The notes under the pieces are model-generated. The model searched no databases and was not told the DNA's origin. It was given only the letters and a program-made list of their open reading frames with translations. A DNA stretch of 64,000 nucleotides from a virus, in IMG/VR virus record IMGVR_UViG_3300025788_000001, positions 1 to 64,000 of that record. One strand, written 5' to 3'. The translations under genes were made by a program, and so were the position numbers. Each line of letters begins with the position of its first letter. Position 1 is the stretch's first letter. Shown here one piece after another: positions 47,160 through 56,245 of this stretch.

Positions 47160-48143
47160 ATGAACTATGTTCAGCTTTATCAGGCAATACAAGACTACGC
47201 AGAGAATACTGAGTCGCTATTTGTAAATAACATTCCTCGCTTTGTGCAGGAGGCCGAAGACCGTGTGTATAATTCGGTTCAAATTCCGTCTTTGCGTAAG
47301 AATGTTACTGGTACGCTGACTTCTGGTAATCAATATTTATCGGCTCCAAACGACTATTTATCTACGTACTCCTTAGCTGTTATTGACTCAAGTGGTAACT
47401 ACAAGTATTTACTTAATAAAGACGTTAACTTTTTGCGAGAAGCATACCCAGGCGTTGCTTCTAATGGTACTACCTATCAGGGTACACCAGGCGGGGTTCC
47501 TAAGTATTATGCGTTATTTGGGTCACAATATAGTAGTGCTAATGAACTAAGTTTTATCATGGCACCAACGCCAGATAGCAACTACACAGCTGAACTGCAC
47601 TATTACTACTACCCAGTCTCTATTGTTCAGGGTGCGTTGCCTATTAATTCACCAAATAATGCTGTACCAGCCGGTTCTATTACTACTACTGGTTCTGGCT
47701 ACACAAACGGTTTTTATGCAAATATTCCATTGACTGCTAACACAGGTTCAGGTTCTGGGGCTACGGCTAACATTACAGTGTCTGGCAACGTAGTCACTTC
47801 TGTGGCTATCACTAATGGCGGTAATTTTTATTCCGTTGGCGATACCTTGACTTGTTCTGGTAGCTACCTTGGCAATACTAACGCCACTCCTTTTGTCTAT
47901 ACTATATCCTTGGTCAATAACTCAACTGGTGAAAGCTGGCTTGGAGATAACTACGACCCCGTATTGTTCTACGGCTCGTTAAGAGAAGCAGCAATCTTTA
48001 TGAAAGCTGAAGCGGATATGGTTGGTTATTACGAAACTAAATACCAAGAAGCCGTTGCGCAAGTTAAACGCCTTGGCGATGGTTTAGAAAGGAACGACAG
48101 TTTTAGGAAAGGGCAGACCAGTCTGCCTTATAATCAGCTATGA
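47160..48143 (+). CDS. Tail adaptor/stopper-like protein with inserted beta domain
   Basis: 327 residues. The N-terminal 'NNIPRFVQEAEDRVYNSVQI' and 'AIFMKAEADMVGYYETKYQEA' at the end, with 'RLGDGLERNDSFRKG', match phage adaptor proteins that follow the portal. Between about 165 and 255 there is an inserted Gly/Thr-rich beta module ('GSGYTNGFYANIPLTANTGS', then 'VTSVAITNGGNFYSVGDTL'); the same module occurs in the tail-fibre gene at 51.76-52.02 kb. Ends just before an HNH gene. Confidence 0.72.
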   Translation: MNYVQLYQAIQDYAENTESLFVNNIPRFVQEAEDRVYNSVQIPSLRKNVTGTLTSGNQYLSAPNDYLSTYSLAVIDSSGNYKYLLNKDVNFLREAYPGVASNGTTYQGTPGGVPKYYALFGSQYSSANELSFIMAPTPDSNYTAELHYYYYPVSIVQGALPINSPNNAVPAGSITTTGSGYTNGFYANIPLTANTGSGSGATANITVSGNVVTSVAITNGGNFYSVGDTLTCSGSYLGNTNATPFVYTISLVNNSTGESWLGDNYDPVLFYGSLREAAIFMKAEADMVGYYETKYQEAVAQVKRLGDGLERNDSFRKGQTSLPYNQL

Positions 48144-48748
48144 TAAAAACTTGCTGTACTTGTAAAATAGCTAAAGAAATATCAGAATTTCATTCTGGGG
48201 CTAGACGCTGTAAACCTTGCGCTATTATTGCAGCTAAAGAAAGCTACACTAAAAATAAAATTAAAATAAGTTTAGAAGCTAAAAATCCAACAAAAAAAGA
48301 ATACACTAACGCCCTACGTAGGGCAAGATACGCAAAAAATTCTACCAATATACTTGCACGTAATAAAGCTTGGAAAAATAATAACCCAGAAAAAACGTCT
48401 TTATCGGTTAGTAATTGGCAAAAGAAAAACCCGAAAAAATGTTCTGCAAATACAAAAAAATGGGCGCAAGCAAATAAAGGTATTGTAAATGCAAGAACTC
48501 GAATGTACCAATTAGCTAAGTTAAACCGTACTCCAGCATGGCTTACAGATATTGACCGTGAACGTATTCAAAATGAGTATAAACTAGCTGAAATTCTTAG
48601 AAAAGTAACAAATCAGCAATGGCATGTTGACCATATAATCCCGCTTCAAGGTAAAATAGTGTCTGGGCTACATGTACCATCTAATTTACAAGTAGTTGTA
48701 GCCAAAGAAAACATAGCTAAAAGCAATAAATTTGAGGTTACTTTATGA
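48140..48748 (+). CDS. HNH endonuclease with N-terminal zinc finger
   Basis: 202 residues. The N-terminal 'CCTCKIAKEISEFHSGARRCKPC' (CxxC ... CxxC; shown in part) and C-terminal HNH core 'QQWHVDHIIPLQGKIVSGLHVPSNLQVV' (shown in part) with the last metal residues in 'NIAKSN'. The middle is very basic and Asn-rich. AT-rich codon use and ATGA overlaps on both sides suggest a mobile homing-type gene inserted between two tail genes. Confidence 0.85.
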   Translation: MIKTCCTCKIAKEISEFHSGARRCKPCAIIAAKESYTKNKIKISLEAKNPTKKEYTNALRRARYAKNSTNILARNKAWKNNNPEKTSLSVSNWQKKNPKKCSANTKKWAQANKGIVNARTRMYQLAKLNRTPAWLTDIDRERIQNEYKLAEILRKVTNQQWHVDHIIPLQGKIVSGLHVPSNLQVVVAKENIAKSNKFEVTL

Positions 48749-49179
48749 TTCAGCAGGGGCAGTGCAACATATTTAAAACTAATCTTTTAAGTGGGTTAGA
48801 GAATTTTGCGGCAGGGACTACTCAAAGTTATAAGCTTGCCCTTTATACAGGCAATGCCAACCTTAATAACACTACCACTGCATACAGCACAACCAACGAA
48901 ATTACTGGCTCTGGGTATACAGCGACTGGAAAGCCACTAACAATTACCCAAGTTCCAGTAGGGGATACTACTAATAACACCTCTTATGTGTCTTTTTCTA
49001 ACGTAACTTGGACTTCAGCTTCCTTTACTGCTAGATGTGCTTTGATATATAATTCAACTACTGGAGCAGCTGTAGCGGTGTTGGATTTTGGTTCAGATAA
49101 GACAAATACAGCAGCAGGTACTTTTACTGTGACTTTTCCAACAGCAACATCAACAACTTCTATTTTAAGAATTTCCTAG
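48745..49179 (+). CDS. Putative structural protein, 144 aa
   Basis: 144 residues, beta-rich with 'LYTGNANLNNTTTAYSTTNE', 'GSGYTATGKPLTITQVPVGD', 'SFSNVTWTSASFTARCALIY' and a C-terminal 'TFTVTFPTATSTTSILRIS'. This set of motifs is common before the tail fibres. Likely a tail or baseplate-like protein. Confidence 0.65.
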   Translation: MIQQGQCNIFKTNLLSGLENFAAGTTQSYKLALYTGNANLNNTTTAYSTTNEITGSGYTATGKPLTITQVPVGDTTNNTSYVSFSNVTWTSASFTARCALIYNSTTGAAVAVLDFGSDKTNTAAGTFTVTFPTATSTTSILRIS

Positions 49180-49187
49180 GAATAATC

Positions 49188-49790
49188 ATGCAAATCGAAA
49201 AACAAGGTTCAGGCGACAGCGCTTTAGCTACGCTACAAGCAAACGTAACTGTACCCGAAGGTATGGGTATTGAAGGCAGCTATAACGTAGTATGCCGTGA
49301 TTCACAAGGCAGTCTGAAATGGGAAGAAGAATTTCCTAACCTAGTCGTAGCTATCGGTAAGCAGTTGATGCTTGATACCTTTTTGCGTACTTCTGGCACA
49401 TTTACAACAGTCGGCCCATTCTTGGGATTAATCAGCAATAACACTACGTTTGCCGCCGCTGACACAATGGGTTCACATACATGGACTGAGTTTACTAACT
49501 GCACAGTAGGTGGTTCTGCTGTTCGGGGCACTGCAGTATTCGCTGCTTCTACCTCTACAGGAACTACGCCATCTAATGTAACTTCATCTACAGCTACTGG
49601 TATTACTTATACTATTACTGGCGCTGGTGGTACTGTTTATGGTTGTTTCTTGGTTACAGGTACAGGCGCAGTAAGCACACAAAGCTCAACTGCTGGTACT
49701 TTGTATTCTGAAGGAAACTTTGCTGTAGCTAAAGCTGTTACTGCTGGTGATACTGTTACTGTTACATATAGCACTACCGCAACAAGTTAA
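49188..49790 (+). CDS. Structural protein next to fibre, 200 aa
   Basis: 200 residues. 'EGSYNVVCRDSQGSLKWEEE' and 'FPNLVVAIGKQLMLDTFLRT' are followed by a Thr/Gly-rich C-terminal half with 'YTITGAGGTVYGCFLVTG'. The 'G...LK..E...NLV...G' pattern recurs in phage virion proteins of this group. Role unknown. Confidence 0.65.
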   Translation: MQIEKQGSGDSALATLQANVTVPEGMGIEGSYNVVCRDSQGSLKWEEEFPNLVVAIGKQLMLDTFLRTSGTFTTVGPFLGLISNNTTFAAADTMGSHTWTEFTNCTVGGSAVRGTAVFAASTSTGTTPSNVTSSTATGITYTITGAGGTVYGCFLVTGTGAVSTQSSTAGTLYSEGNFAVAKAVTAGDTVTVTYSTTATS

Positions 49791-49800
49791 GGAGTCTTAA

Positions 49801-52665
49801 ATGGCTCTTCAGCTGGCTGACCGCGTACAACAACTTGGCTCTGCGAACACGACTGTTAGTTTTAACCTAACGTCTACCCCCGCAGGGTTTCAAGCATTTT
49901 CTCCAGCTATAACAACGGGGAATACTCTTTATTACACAGCCTATGATGGCACTAACTGGGAAGTTGGTGTTGGTACACTTACGTCATCTAGCTTATTAAC
50001 TCGTACTACAATTCTATCTTCTAGTAATGCTGGTGCTGCAGTAAGCACGTTTGGTGGAACTATAACTGTATGGTTAGACTATCCTTCTGAAAAATCTGTC
50101 GTTGTTAATGACCTTGGTGATGTTCTTATAAACCAATCCTACGACCAAGGCACAGGAGTCCTACAAGTAACAGGAGCGTCTAGCTTTAATGGTGCTGTAG
50201 TTGATAAGAGTCTGAACTTACAGGGTGGGAATAATTTAATATTGCAGAGTCAGACTTTTGCTACTGCTAATTGGTACAAAGGAAACAATACAGTTATTGA
50301 TAACAACGCTACTGCGCCTGATGGGACTACTACCGCTGCTTTATCTACTGTAGCAGCCGTTACTGGTATAGTTGAGGTAAGTACACAACTTGCAAGCGCT
50401 ACAATTCCCAATAGCACAACGACTACTTTTTCTTGCTATTTTAAAGCAGGTACAAAAAGTACAGTTACTCTTTCATTTGCTTTAAATGCAGCCAATCAAT
50501 ATGTAGTAGCTGTTTATGATTTAACAGCAGTAACAGTATCTCAAACAGCTCAATTAGGGGCATTTACTTTTTTAAATTCCGCTATCACTTCTGTAGGAAA
50601 TAATTGGTATCGCTGTTCTATTACGTTTAGCTGCACTACTTTTTCTTCTGCAGTTAATCTTCCGTTTATTGGCATAGCACCTGCAGCTAGTGGGAATACA
50701 TTTAATTCAAGTGGACGAATTAGTGGAACTTACGCTGGCACTGAAACAATCTATGTTTGGGGCGCACAATTAGAACTAGGCTCTGTAGCCTCTGCCTATA
50801 CCCCTACCACTACAGTAGCAGTTACTACTACTAATAATATTAATGTGCCTAGTGGTCAGGTGTTGGCTGGTGTTGGTAGTGCTTCAGCACCTTCATATTC
50901 ATTTTCAGGAATTTCAAACTCAGGAATAAGAGCGTTTGGAAACAATTTAACTTTTACTGCGCTAGGTACTGATGCGGGTACTATTGCTGTCAATGGAGCT
51001 TTTAATGTAATAAGCACAGGTTCTTATAATATAGGCTCAGATATATCTTTAACTCGTGATGCCGCCAACACTCTAGCGCAACGCAACTCTACCAATGCAC
51101 AAGCCTTTAGACTATATGGAACTTATACTGACGCATCAAATTATGAGAGATTACAGTTTGATTATGGACAAACAATAGGTGGATTATATTCAATATCGTC
51201 ATTAGCGGCTGGAACAGGTACAGTTAGACCAATAAGAATAACAGCAGGTTCTTATTTACAAATTGCTATTAGTTCAACTGTGTATACTTATGGGACTTCT
51301 TCTTTTTCTGCAGGAGACAATGCAATAGATTTGGGCGTAGCTTCTACTGGTCGATTTAAAAACGCCTACTTCTCTGGAGTAGTAACAACAAACTCTGACG
51401 CATCTATTAACACAGTAACAGTAGGACTAGGTGGTGGTGCTGTAAGTACGAATACGGCTGTGGGTAAAAATGCACTTTTAATAAACAGTTCTGGAAGTTC
51501 TTTAGTTGCTGTCGGTGGAAATGCTTTACAAAACAACAGCAGTGGTTTAGCCAGTACAGCCGTTGGATTAAGTTCTATGCTTTTTAATTCAACTGGCAAT
51601 GGTTCAACTGCGGTAGGAGGAGTTTCTTTACAATACAATACTACAGGAAACAACCATGTTGCCATCGGATATGCTGCTTTACAATACAATACTGCTGCCT
51701 CAAATTTAGTTGCTGTTGGTTATGCTTCTCTTTTAAACAACACCACCAATGTAGCCACACTCGGCACAATCACAGGCGGTACAGGCTACACCAATGGTAC
51801 ATACGCTGGTGTAGTAATGACACTATCAAGTGGCTCTACTGCAATCACTTACCCTACTGCAACAATCGTAGTCGCTGGTGGAGTAGTTACCACAGTCACA
51901 CTAACATCTAATGGTGTAGGCTTTAAAGATACTACGACAGTATTAACTGCACCAGCCGCTTCTATTGGTGGTACTGGTAGTGGATTTACTGTGCCAGTAG
52001 CTACTCTACAATCAGGTACAGGCAATGTGGCGGTGGGTTATCAGGCTGGGTATACGAACAGTACGGGTATACAAGGAACTTTTAATGGTTATCAGGCTGG
52101 ATATTCAAACACAACTGCTATTGGAAGCACATTTTCTGGTTTTCAATGTGGATATTCAAATTTAACAGGAAACTACAATAGTGGCTACGGAGTAACAGCT
52201 TTATATTCAATAACTTCTGGAGTTGCTTGTTCTGCTTATGGGGTAAATAGCTTAGTAGCAAATTCATCAGGCAGTAGAAATGTTGCTTATGGAGCTTACT
52301 CTGGTTGGGGTGCTGCTGGTGTAAATGGCAACACCACAGGCTCTAACAATACCTACATCGGCTATCAAACAGTAGGCTCTGCCAACAACAACACCAACGA
52401 GATGGTGATTGGCTACCAAGCAGTAGGACTAGGCTCTAACACTACAGTATTAGGAAACACAAGCACTACACTAACTCAGACCTATGGCGTTACTAAATCC
52501 ACTAATTACACAGTAGCTACTCTACCTTCTGCATCAACAAGCGGAGTAGGTGCTAGGTCGTTTGTAACGGATGCAACTGCTACAACCTTTGCTTCAATCG
52601 TTGCTGGTGGTGGCTCAAACCCTGTACCAGTCTACTCGGACGCAACCAACTGGCGAATCGGCTAA
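49801..52665 (+). CDS. Tail fibre with YadA-like head repeats
   Basis: 954 residues. The N-terminal 'LADRVQQLGSANTTVSFNLT' part likely attaches to the tail. Residues about 540-660 hold head-type beta-roll repeats ('TAVGKNALLINSSG', 'VAVGGNALQNNSSG', 'TAVGLSSMLFNSTG', 'TAVGGVSLQYNTTG', 'VAIGYAALQYNT', 'VAVGYASLLNNT'), 14-23 residues each as in trimeric adhesins. Next is a Gly-rich module like that in the adaptor, then further repeats ('TFNGYQAGYSNTT', 'TFSGFQCGYSNLT'). The C-terminal domain 'FVTDATATTFASIVAGGGSN ... NWRIG' recurs at 61.6-61.9 kb. It likely binds the host. Confidence 0.85.
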   Translation: MALQLADRVQQLGSANTTVSFNLTSTPAGFQAFSPAITTGNTLYYTAYDGTNWEVGVGTLTSSSLLTRTTILSSSNAGAAVSTFGGTITVWLDYPSEKSVVVNDLGDVLINQSYDQGTGVLQVTGASSFNGAVVDKSLNLQGGNNLILQSQTFATANWYKGNNTVIDNNATAPDGTTTAALSTVAAVTGIVEVSTQLASATIPNSTTTTFSCYFKAGTKSTVTLSFALNAANQYVVAVYDLTAVTVSQTAQLGAFTFLNSAITSVGNNWYRCSITFSCTTFSSAVNLPFIGIAPAASGNTFNSSGRISGTYAGTETIYVWGAQLELGSVASAYTPTTTVAVTTTNNINVPSGQVLAGVGSASAPSYSFSGISNSGIRAFGNNLTFTALGTDAGTIAVNGAFNVISTGSYNIGSDISLTRDAANTLAQRNSTNAQAFRLYGTYTDASNYERLQFDYGQTIGGLYSISSLAAGTGTVRPIRITAGSYLQIAISSTVYTYGTSSFSAGDNAIDLGVASTGRFKNAYFSGVVTTNSDASINTVTVGLGGGAVSTNTAVGKNALLINSSGSSLVAVGGNALQNNSSGLASTAVGLSSMLFNSTGNGSTAVGGVSLQYNTTGNNHVAIGYAALQYNTAASNLVAVGYASLLNNTTNVATLGTITGGTGYTNGTYAGVVMTLSSGSTAITYPTATIVVAGGVVTTVTLTSNGVGFKDTTTVLTAPAASIGGTGSGFTVPVATLQSGTGNVAVGYQAGYTNSTGIQGTFNGYQAGYSNTTAIGSTFSGFQCGYSNLTGNYNSGYGVTALYSITSGVACSAYGVNSLVANSSGSRNVAYGAYSGWGAAGVNGNTTGSNNTYIGYQTVGSANNNTNEMVIGYQAVGLGSNTTVLGNTSTTLTQTYGVTKSTNYTVATLPSASTSGVGARSFVTDATATTFASIVAGGGSNPVPVYSDATNWRIG

Positions 52666-52679
52666 TTTAAAGGATAATT

Positions 52680-53114
52680 ATGACAATCGAATTCACAACA
52701 ACAATCACCTCAATGGAGGCTTATCCTCTTTACGAAGCAGTACCCTTGTATGTTTTTAGAGTTTACTGGAATTATGAAGGTAAAGACGATACAGGCGTAG
52801 GTACTGCTATGCAAGGCTCTACCGACATTCCAGCAAGTGACCCACAATCAGCTATTCCTTACGCTGACTTAACGCAAGAACAAGTCATGGGATGGGTTCA
52901 GACCTACACACCAGCATGGATGTGGGCAGAATACACAGACAAGATTAGTGCGTGGATTGTGGCTCAGTACACACCAGCAGTTGTTAATCCTCCATTGCCT
53001 TGGGCTGCTCCTCCAGTAGTTGAGCCTATTATTGAGTCTGTAGTTGAGCCTATTATTGAGCCTGTAGTTAAGCCTATTATTGAGCCTGTAGTTGATACTA
53101 TTGCACCTGCATAA
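52680..53114 (+). CDS. DUF7936-like protein with Pro/Glu repeat tail
   Basis: 144 residues. 'YVFRVYWNYEGKDDTGVGTA', 'GSTDIPASDPQSAIPYADLT' and 'QVMGWVQTYTPAWM' match the phage DUF7936 family, which is often found right after fibres. The tail has repeats of 'VVEPIIE' (four near-copies) and may be flexible. AAAGGATAATT precedes ATG 52680. Role perhaps in fibre assembly. Confidence 0.75.
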   Translation: MTIEFTTTITSMEAYPLYEAVPLYVFRVYWNYEGKDDTGVGTAMQGSTDIPASDPQSAIPYADLTQEQVMGWVQTYTPAWMWAEYTDKISAWIVAQYTPAVVNPPLPWAAPPVVEPIIESVVEPIIEPVVKPIIEPVVDTIAPA

Positions 53115-53839
53115 TGTTTGGGTTTAATGCTTTTGCACGAGCGCCTTTTAATACACTAGGCAATAGCCTATACCCGCTTACGCTCGCAGAAAACCTAAAC
53201 TCGGATGATTCAAGTACCCAAGTATCTACTTTTCTAAGCGTAATTACTGAGGCTATATCACAAGTCCTAGATATTCAAAGCGAACAAGATAACTTCTTTG
53301 AGGGCATAGTAGAAGGGTTTAACCAAGCGGACTCGAGCTCTCAGCTTTTTGCATTCCTACAATCTTTAACTGAGAATTTGAACCCAGCTAATACGCAAAT
53401 TATTACTGCACAGTTCTCCACAGCCCTAACCGAAGCCTTAAACTCCGCTGACGTAGTAACTATTTTTGCCCAATTCTTAACGGCGATTACAGAAAATCTA
53501 GCTCCTACTGACTTAATAAGCATCGCTGCTCAGTTTCCTCTGGCTCTTTCCGAGAATTTAAACCCCGCCGACGTGGTTGCTATAACCGCTCAGTTCGCTG
53601 CCACAGTAGCAGAAAACCTTAGTCCAGCTGATTCCAGCACCCAGATATCAAGGTTCCTAGAGTCTATTGCTGAGAACGTAGGGGTTCTAGATTTGTTAAT
53701 TGCCCGTGGATGGGTTAAAATCAATGATAATCAGACCATAACATGGAATGCGGCGAACAATGCAAATTCAGCAACTTGGGTTAATATTGGTGATGACCAG
53801 AATCCAAATTGGGTAGTAATAAATAATACGCAGTTATAA
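53114..53839 (+). CDS. Repeat-containing tail protein, 241 aa
   Basis: 241 residues. Seven near-repeats of about 27-30 residues around 'ENLNPADV ... AQF ... A(L/V)(T/S/A)ENL', predicted as amphipathic helices or rod-forming repeats, then a compact end 'WVKINDNQTITWNAANN ... DDQNPNWVVINNTQL'. It precedes the Cys-tailed fibre gene. Likely a fibre or spike component; no enzyme motif. Confidence 0.7.
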   Translation: MFGFNAFARAPFNTLGNSLYPLTLAENLNSDDSSTQVSTFLSVITEAISQVLDIQSEQDNFFEGIVEGFNQADSSSQLFAFLQSLTENLNPANTQIITAQFSTALTEALNSADVVTIFAQFLTAITENLAPTDLISIAAQFPLALSENLNPADVVAITAQFAATVAENLSPADSSTQISRFLESIAENVGVLDLLIARGWVKINDNQTITWNAANNANSATWVNIGDDQNPNWVVINNTQL

Positions 53840-53849
53840 AGGATAATTA

Positions 53850-55457
53850 ATGTCAAGTACATACTCAACTTCACTGCTCTTAGAGCTTATCGGTAACGGA
53901 GATCAATCCGGTACTTGGGGGTCTACAACCAACAATAACCTAGGCAACTTGATTGAACAGGCTATTACTGGGGTACAAACCGTTAACTTTGCAACTGACG
54001 CAAACCGCACCCTAACTAACTTTAACGGAGCGCTGGATGAGGCACGTAATGCTGTTCTTGTAATCACTACATCCGTTTCATTAACTGGCACCCGCCAAGT
54101 TGTAGCCCCGCTGGTAAATAAACAATATGTGGTCTATAACAATACAGGATACACAATTACCTTTGGGGGTACTTCTGGTGGTGTAGTTACTATTCCAAAC
54201 GGCATGGTTACTGCGGTTTATTGCGATAGCACAAACTTTGTTGCCGGTATTAACGGTGTTCCAGGAAACTGGACGGTAAACGGTAACTCTACAATTAACG
54301 GCAACGAAACAGTAAAAGGCAATATTGCAGCTAGCTCTGCTGTTTTTGTGGGTTCTATTTCAGGCACAACCCTTACTGTTACTTCTGTTACCTCGGGAAC
54401 TATCGCTACTGGCCAGTATCTTAATGGTTTGGGTGTAACTCCTGGAACAACAATTTCTAGTGGTAGCGGAAGCAGCTGGGTTATAACCCCATCCCAAACT
54501 GTATCTAGTACAACAATTACTGCAAATGGTATTGTTAATGCTGGCGCTTTTGTTGGTGACGGTACATACTTAACTGGTACAGCTCCTAACTTAAACATTG
54601 GCGGAAACGCAGCAACTGCAACTTTTGCCACTTCTGCCGGAACTACTTCTAACTTTACTGGTGTTGCTAACCCACCAAGCGGCGGTACTGGTTTAACCAG
54701 CGTGCCTTTAAACTACTTGGTTTCTGGTAATACTACTTACCCATTTAATACTGTTGCTCCTGGTACAGCCGGTAACGTTCCACTTTCTACAACGTATGGC
54801 GCGGCTACTTTTGTGGCTGGTATTGCTGCAGGTACGATGACCGTAGCTTCTATTTCTTCTGGCACATTAACTGAAGGCGCTACTATTGCCGGTACTGGAG
54901 TTACAGGCGGCACAACAATTAACCAGCTAACTTCTGCTGGCTCAGCAGCTGCAACAAAAACATACGTAAGCGGCGGTGCAGTTGGAGCAAATACAATTAC
55001 GCTAAACTCAGTTACATCAGTAGTAGTTGGCCAATTAGTTATTGGTACAGGCGTTCCTAACAGTACGTTTGTTCAGTCTATTTTTGGTTCACAAATTACT
55101 TTATCTAAAAACCTAACTGTCCAAGCTGCTGGTACATATAACTTCTACACACCGGGCGGTGTAGGTACTTACCAAACAACCCCAACCCAAACTGTATCAT
55201 CTGGAACAACTATTACTGCTACAAATGGCACATACTTTACTAGCCAGCCATTAAACTGGGATAACGTAGCAGGTAAACCAACTAACATAAGTTACTGGAC
55301 AAATGATTCGCATTATATGAATGAAGCTACTGGAGGTGGTAGTGCGTATGGAAACGCAAACCCAGCCGTTACAAGTGTATACTTGTCCAGGTCCGGTATT
55401 ACAGCTGTTTTATCTGTTGGCACACAATGCAACTGTAACTGCGCCTGCGACTGCTAA
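53850..55457 (+). CDS. Tail fibre with C-terminal Cys-alternating tail
   Basis: 535 residues. The N-terminus 'SLLLELIGNGDQSGTWGSTT' is the phage fibre type that precedes 'NLGNLIEQAI', then beta-rich repeats ('ISGTTLTVTSVTSGTIATGQ' and 'TMTVASISSGTLTEGATIAG' are related modules). The protein ends 'SVGTQCNCNCACDC': Cys527, 529, 531, 533 and 535 alternate to the very end. There are no other cysteines in the last 100 residues. AAAGGATAATTA precedes ATG 53850. The tail is a candidate substrate for the radical SAM enzyme two genes downstream, or a metal-binding or disulfide tip. Confidence 0.85.
   Translation: MSSTYSTSLLLELIGNGDQSGTWGSTTNNNLGNLIEQAITGVQTVNFATDANRTLTNFNGALDEARNAVLVITTSVSLTGTRQVVAPLVNKQYVVYNNTGYTITFGGTSGGVVTIPNGMVTAVYCDSTNFVAGINGVPGNWTVNGNSTINGNETVKGNIAASSAVFVGSISGTTLTVTSVTSGTIATGQYLNGLGVTPGTTISSGSGSSWVITPSQTVSSTTITANGIVNAGAFVGDGTYLTGTAPNLNIGGNAATATFATSAGTTSNFTGVANPPSGGTGLTSVPLNYLVSGNTTYPFNTVAPGTAGNVPLSTTYGAATFVAGIAAGTMTVASISSGTLTEGATIAGTGVTGGTTINQLTSAGSAAATKTYVSGGAVGANTITLNSVTSVVVGQLVIGTGVPNSTFVQSIFGSQITLSKNLTVQAAGTYNFYTPGGVGTYQTTPTQTVSSGTTITATNGTYFTSQPLNWDNVAGKPTNISYWTNDSHYMNEATGGGSAYGNANPAVTSVYLSRSGITAVLSVGTQCNCNCACDC
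54836..54846 (+). repeat. GATGACCGTAG motif copy 8
   Basis: Exact 11-mer in sense with the Cys-tailed fibre gene; the frame reads Met-Thr-Val-Ala. Confidence 0.7.
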
Positions 55458-55466
55458 GGAAAAATT

Positions 55467-56222
55467 ATGAACTTATATACGCTACAAAATACTAATCCTA
55501 TATCAGTTTCCGCTGTTGATGTAACTCGTGCTGATAATACTATTACGTTTGCGGTTACAACAACAAACACTGCTGATAAAAACCCAAGAGTAGATACTTT
55601 TACGTTAGACTATAATTTGTTATCAGCCCGTTCAGATTTTGACGATAGCACACAATGGATTATCGGGTATAACCCAGAATATGCACCCCAAGGTGGCGGC
55701 CCTCTATTTATTATCTACAACACCTTTAAAGAAACATTCCCAACTAAAGGAAAAAGTGGTACTTTTACAGCAAGACGTGACGGCGTAAATATTATTTTTT
55801 CTTTGTATGTGCCGTTTAAAAATTCGTCATTAGATGAATGTTCTTTACTAGTAGTTAGTGAAGACATCACAAAGATAACAGCGGATTCATCTTTCTCCGC
55901 CCCAATCGTGGTAACTGATAGACTTAGCATTCGCCCTTTAGTAATGCCTTCTGTTCGCGCTGTATCTGTTACACCTATTGGCCAAGATTTAGATGTCGTG
56001 CTCCAATTGTGTAAAAATGGGCAAGATATAAGTAATATTGCAACCCTTTACATTTCATGTGATACTGGCTCTTTGTCTTCTTCAGTTATTAAAACAAATG
56101 GTAATGGGCAGGCAACCCTGCGTATCTATGGTGACCCACACCGTGCCGGAGAAGCTGGTGTATTAAACGTTGGCTTCAAGTATTGGAGCGGCGAGCTTTA
56201 CGTAAATTACATAGCCCCTTAA
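55467..56222 (+). CDS. Hypothetical virion-like protein between fibre and radical SAM gene
   Basis: 251 residues, beta-rich with 'FAVTTTNTADKNPRVDTFTL', 'FTARRDGVNIIFSLYVPFKN', and near the end 'LYISCDTGSLSSSVIKTNGNGQATLRIYGD' (in part), which looks like a Big-type Ig domain. Cysteines occur at 'LDECSLL', 'LQLCKNG' and 'YISCDTG'. GGAAAAATT precedes ATG 55467. It may be a second fibre part, a chaperone or the substrate carrier for the next gene. Confidence 0.65.
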   Translation: MNLYTLQNTNPISVSAVDVTRADNTITFAVTTTNTADKNPRVDTFTLDYNLLSARSDFDDSTQWIIGYNPEYAPQGGGPLFIIYNTFKETFPTKGKSGTFTARRDGVNIIFSLYVPFKNSSLDECSLLVVSEDITKITADSSFSAPIVVTDRLSIRPLVMPSVRAVSVTPIGQDLDVVLQLCKNGQDISNIATLYISCDTGSLSSSVIKTNGNGQATLRIYGDPHRAGEAGVLNVGFKYWSGELYVNYIAP

Positions 56223-56245
56223 AAGAAATTACAAAAAACCACATC

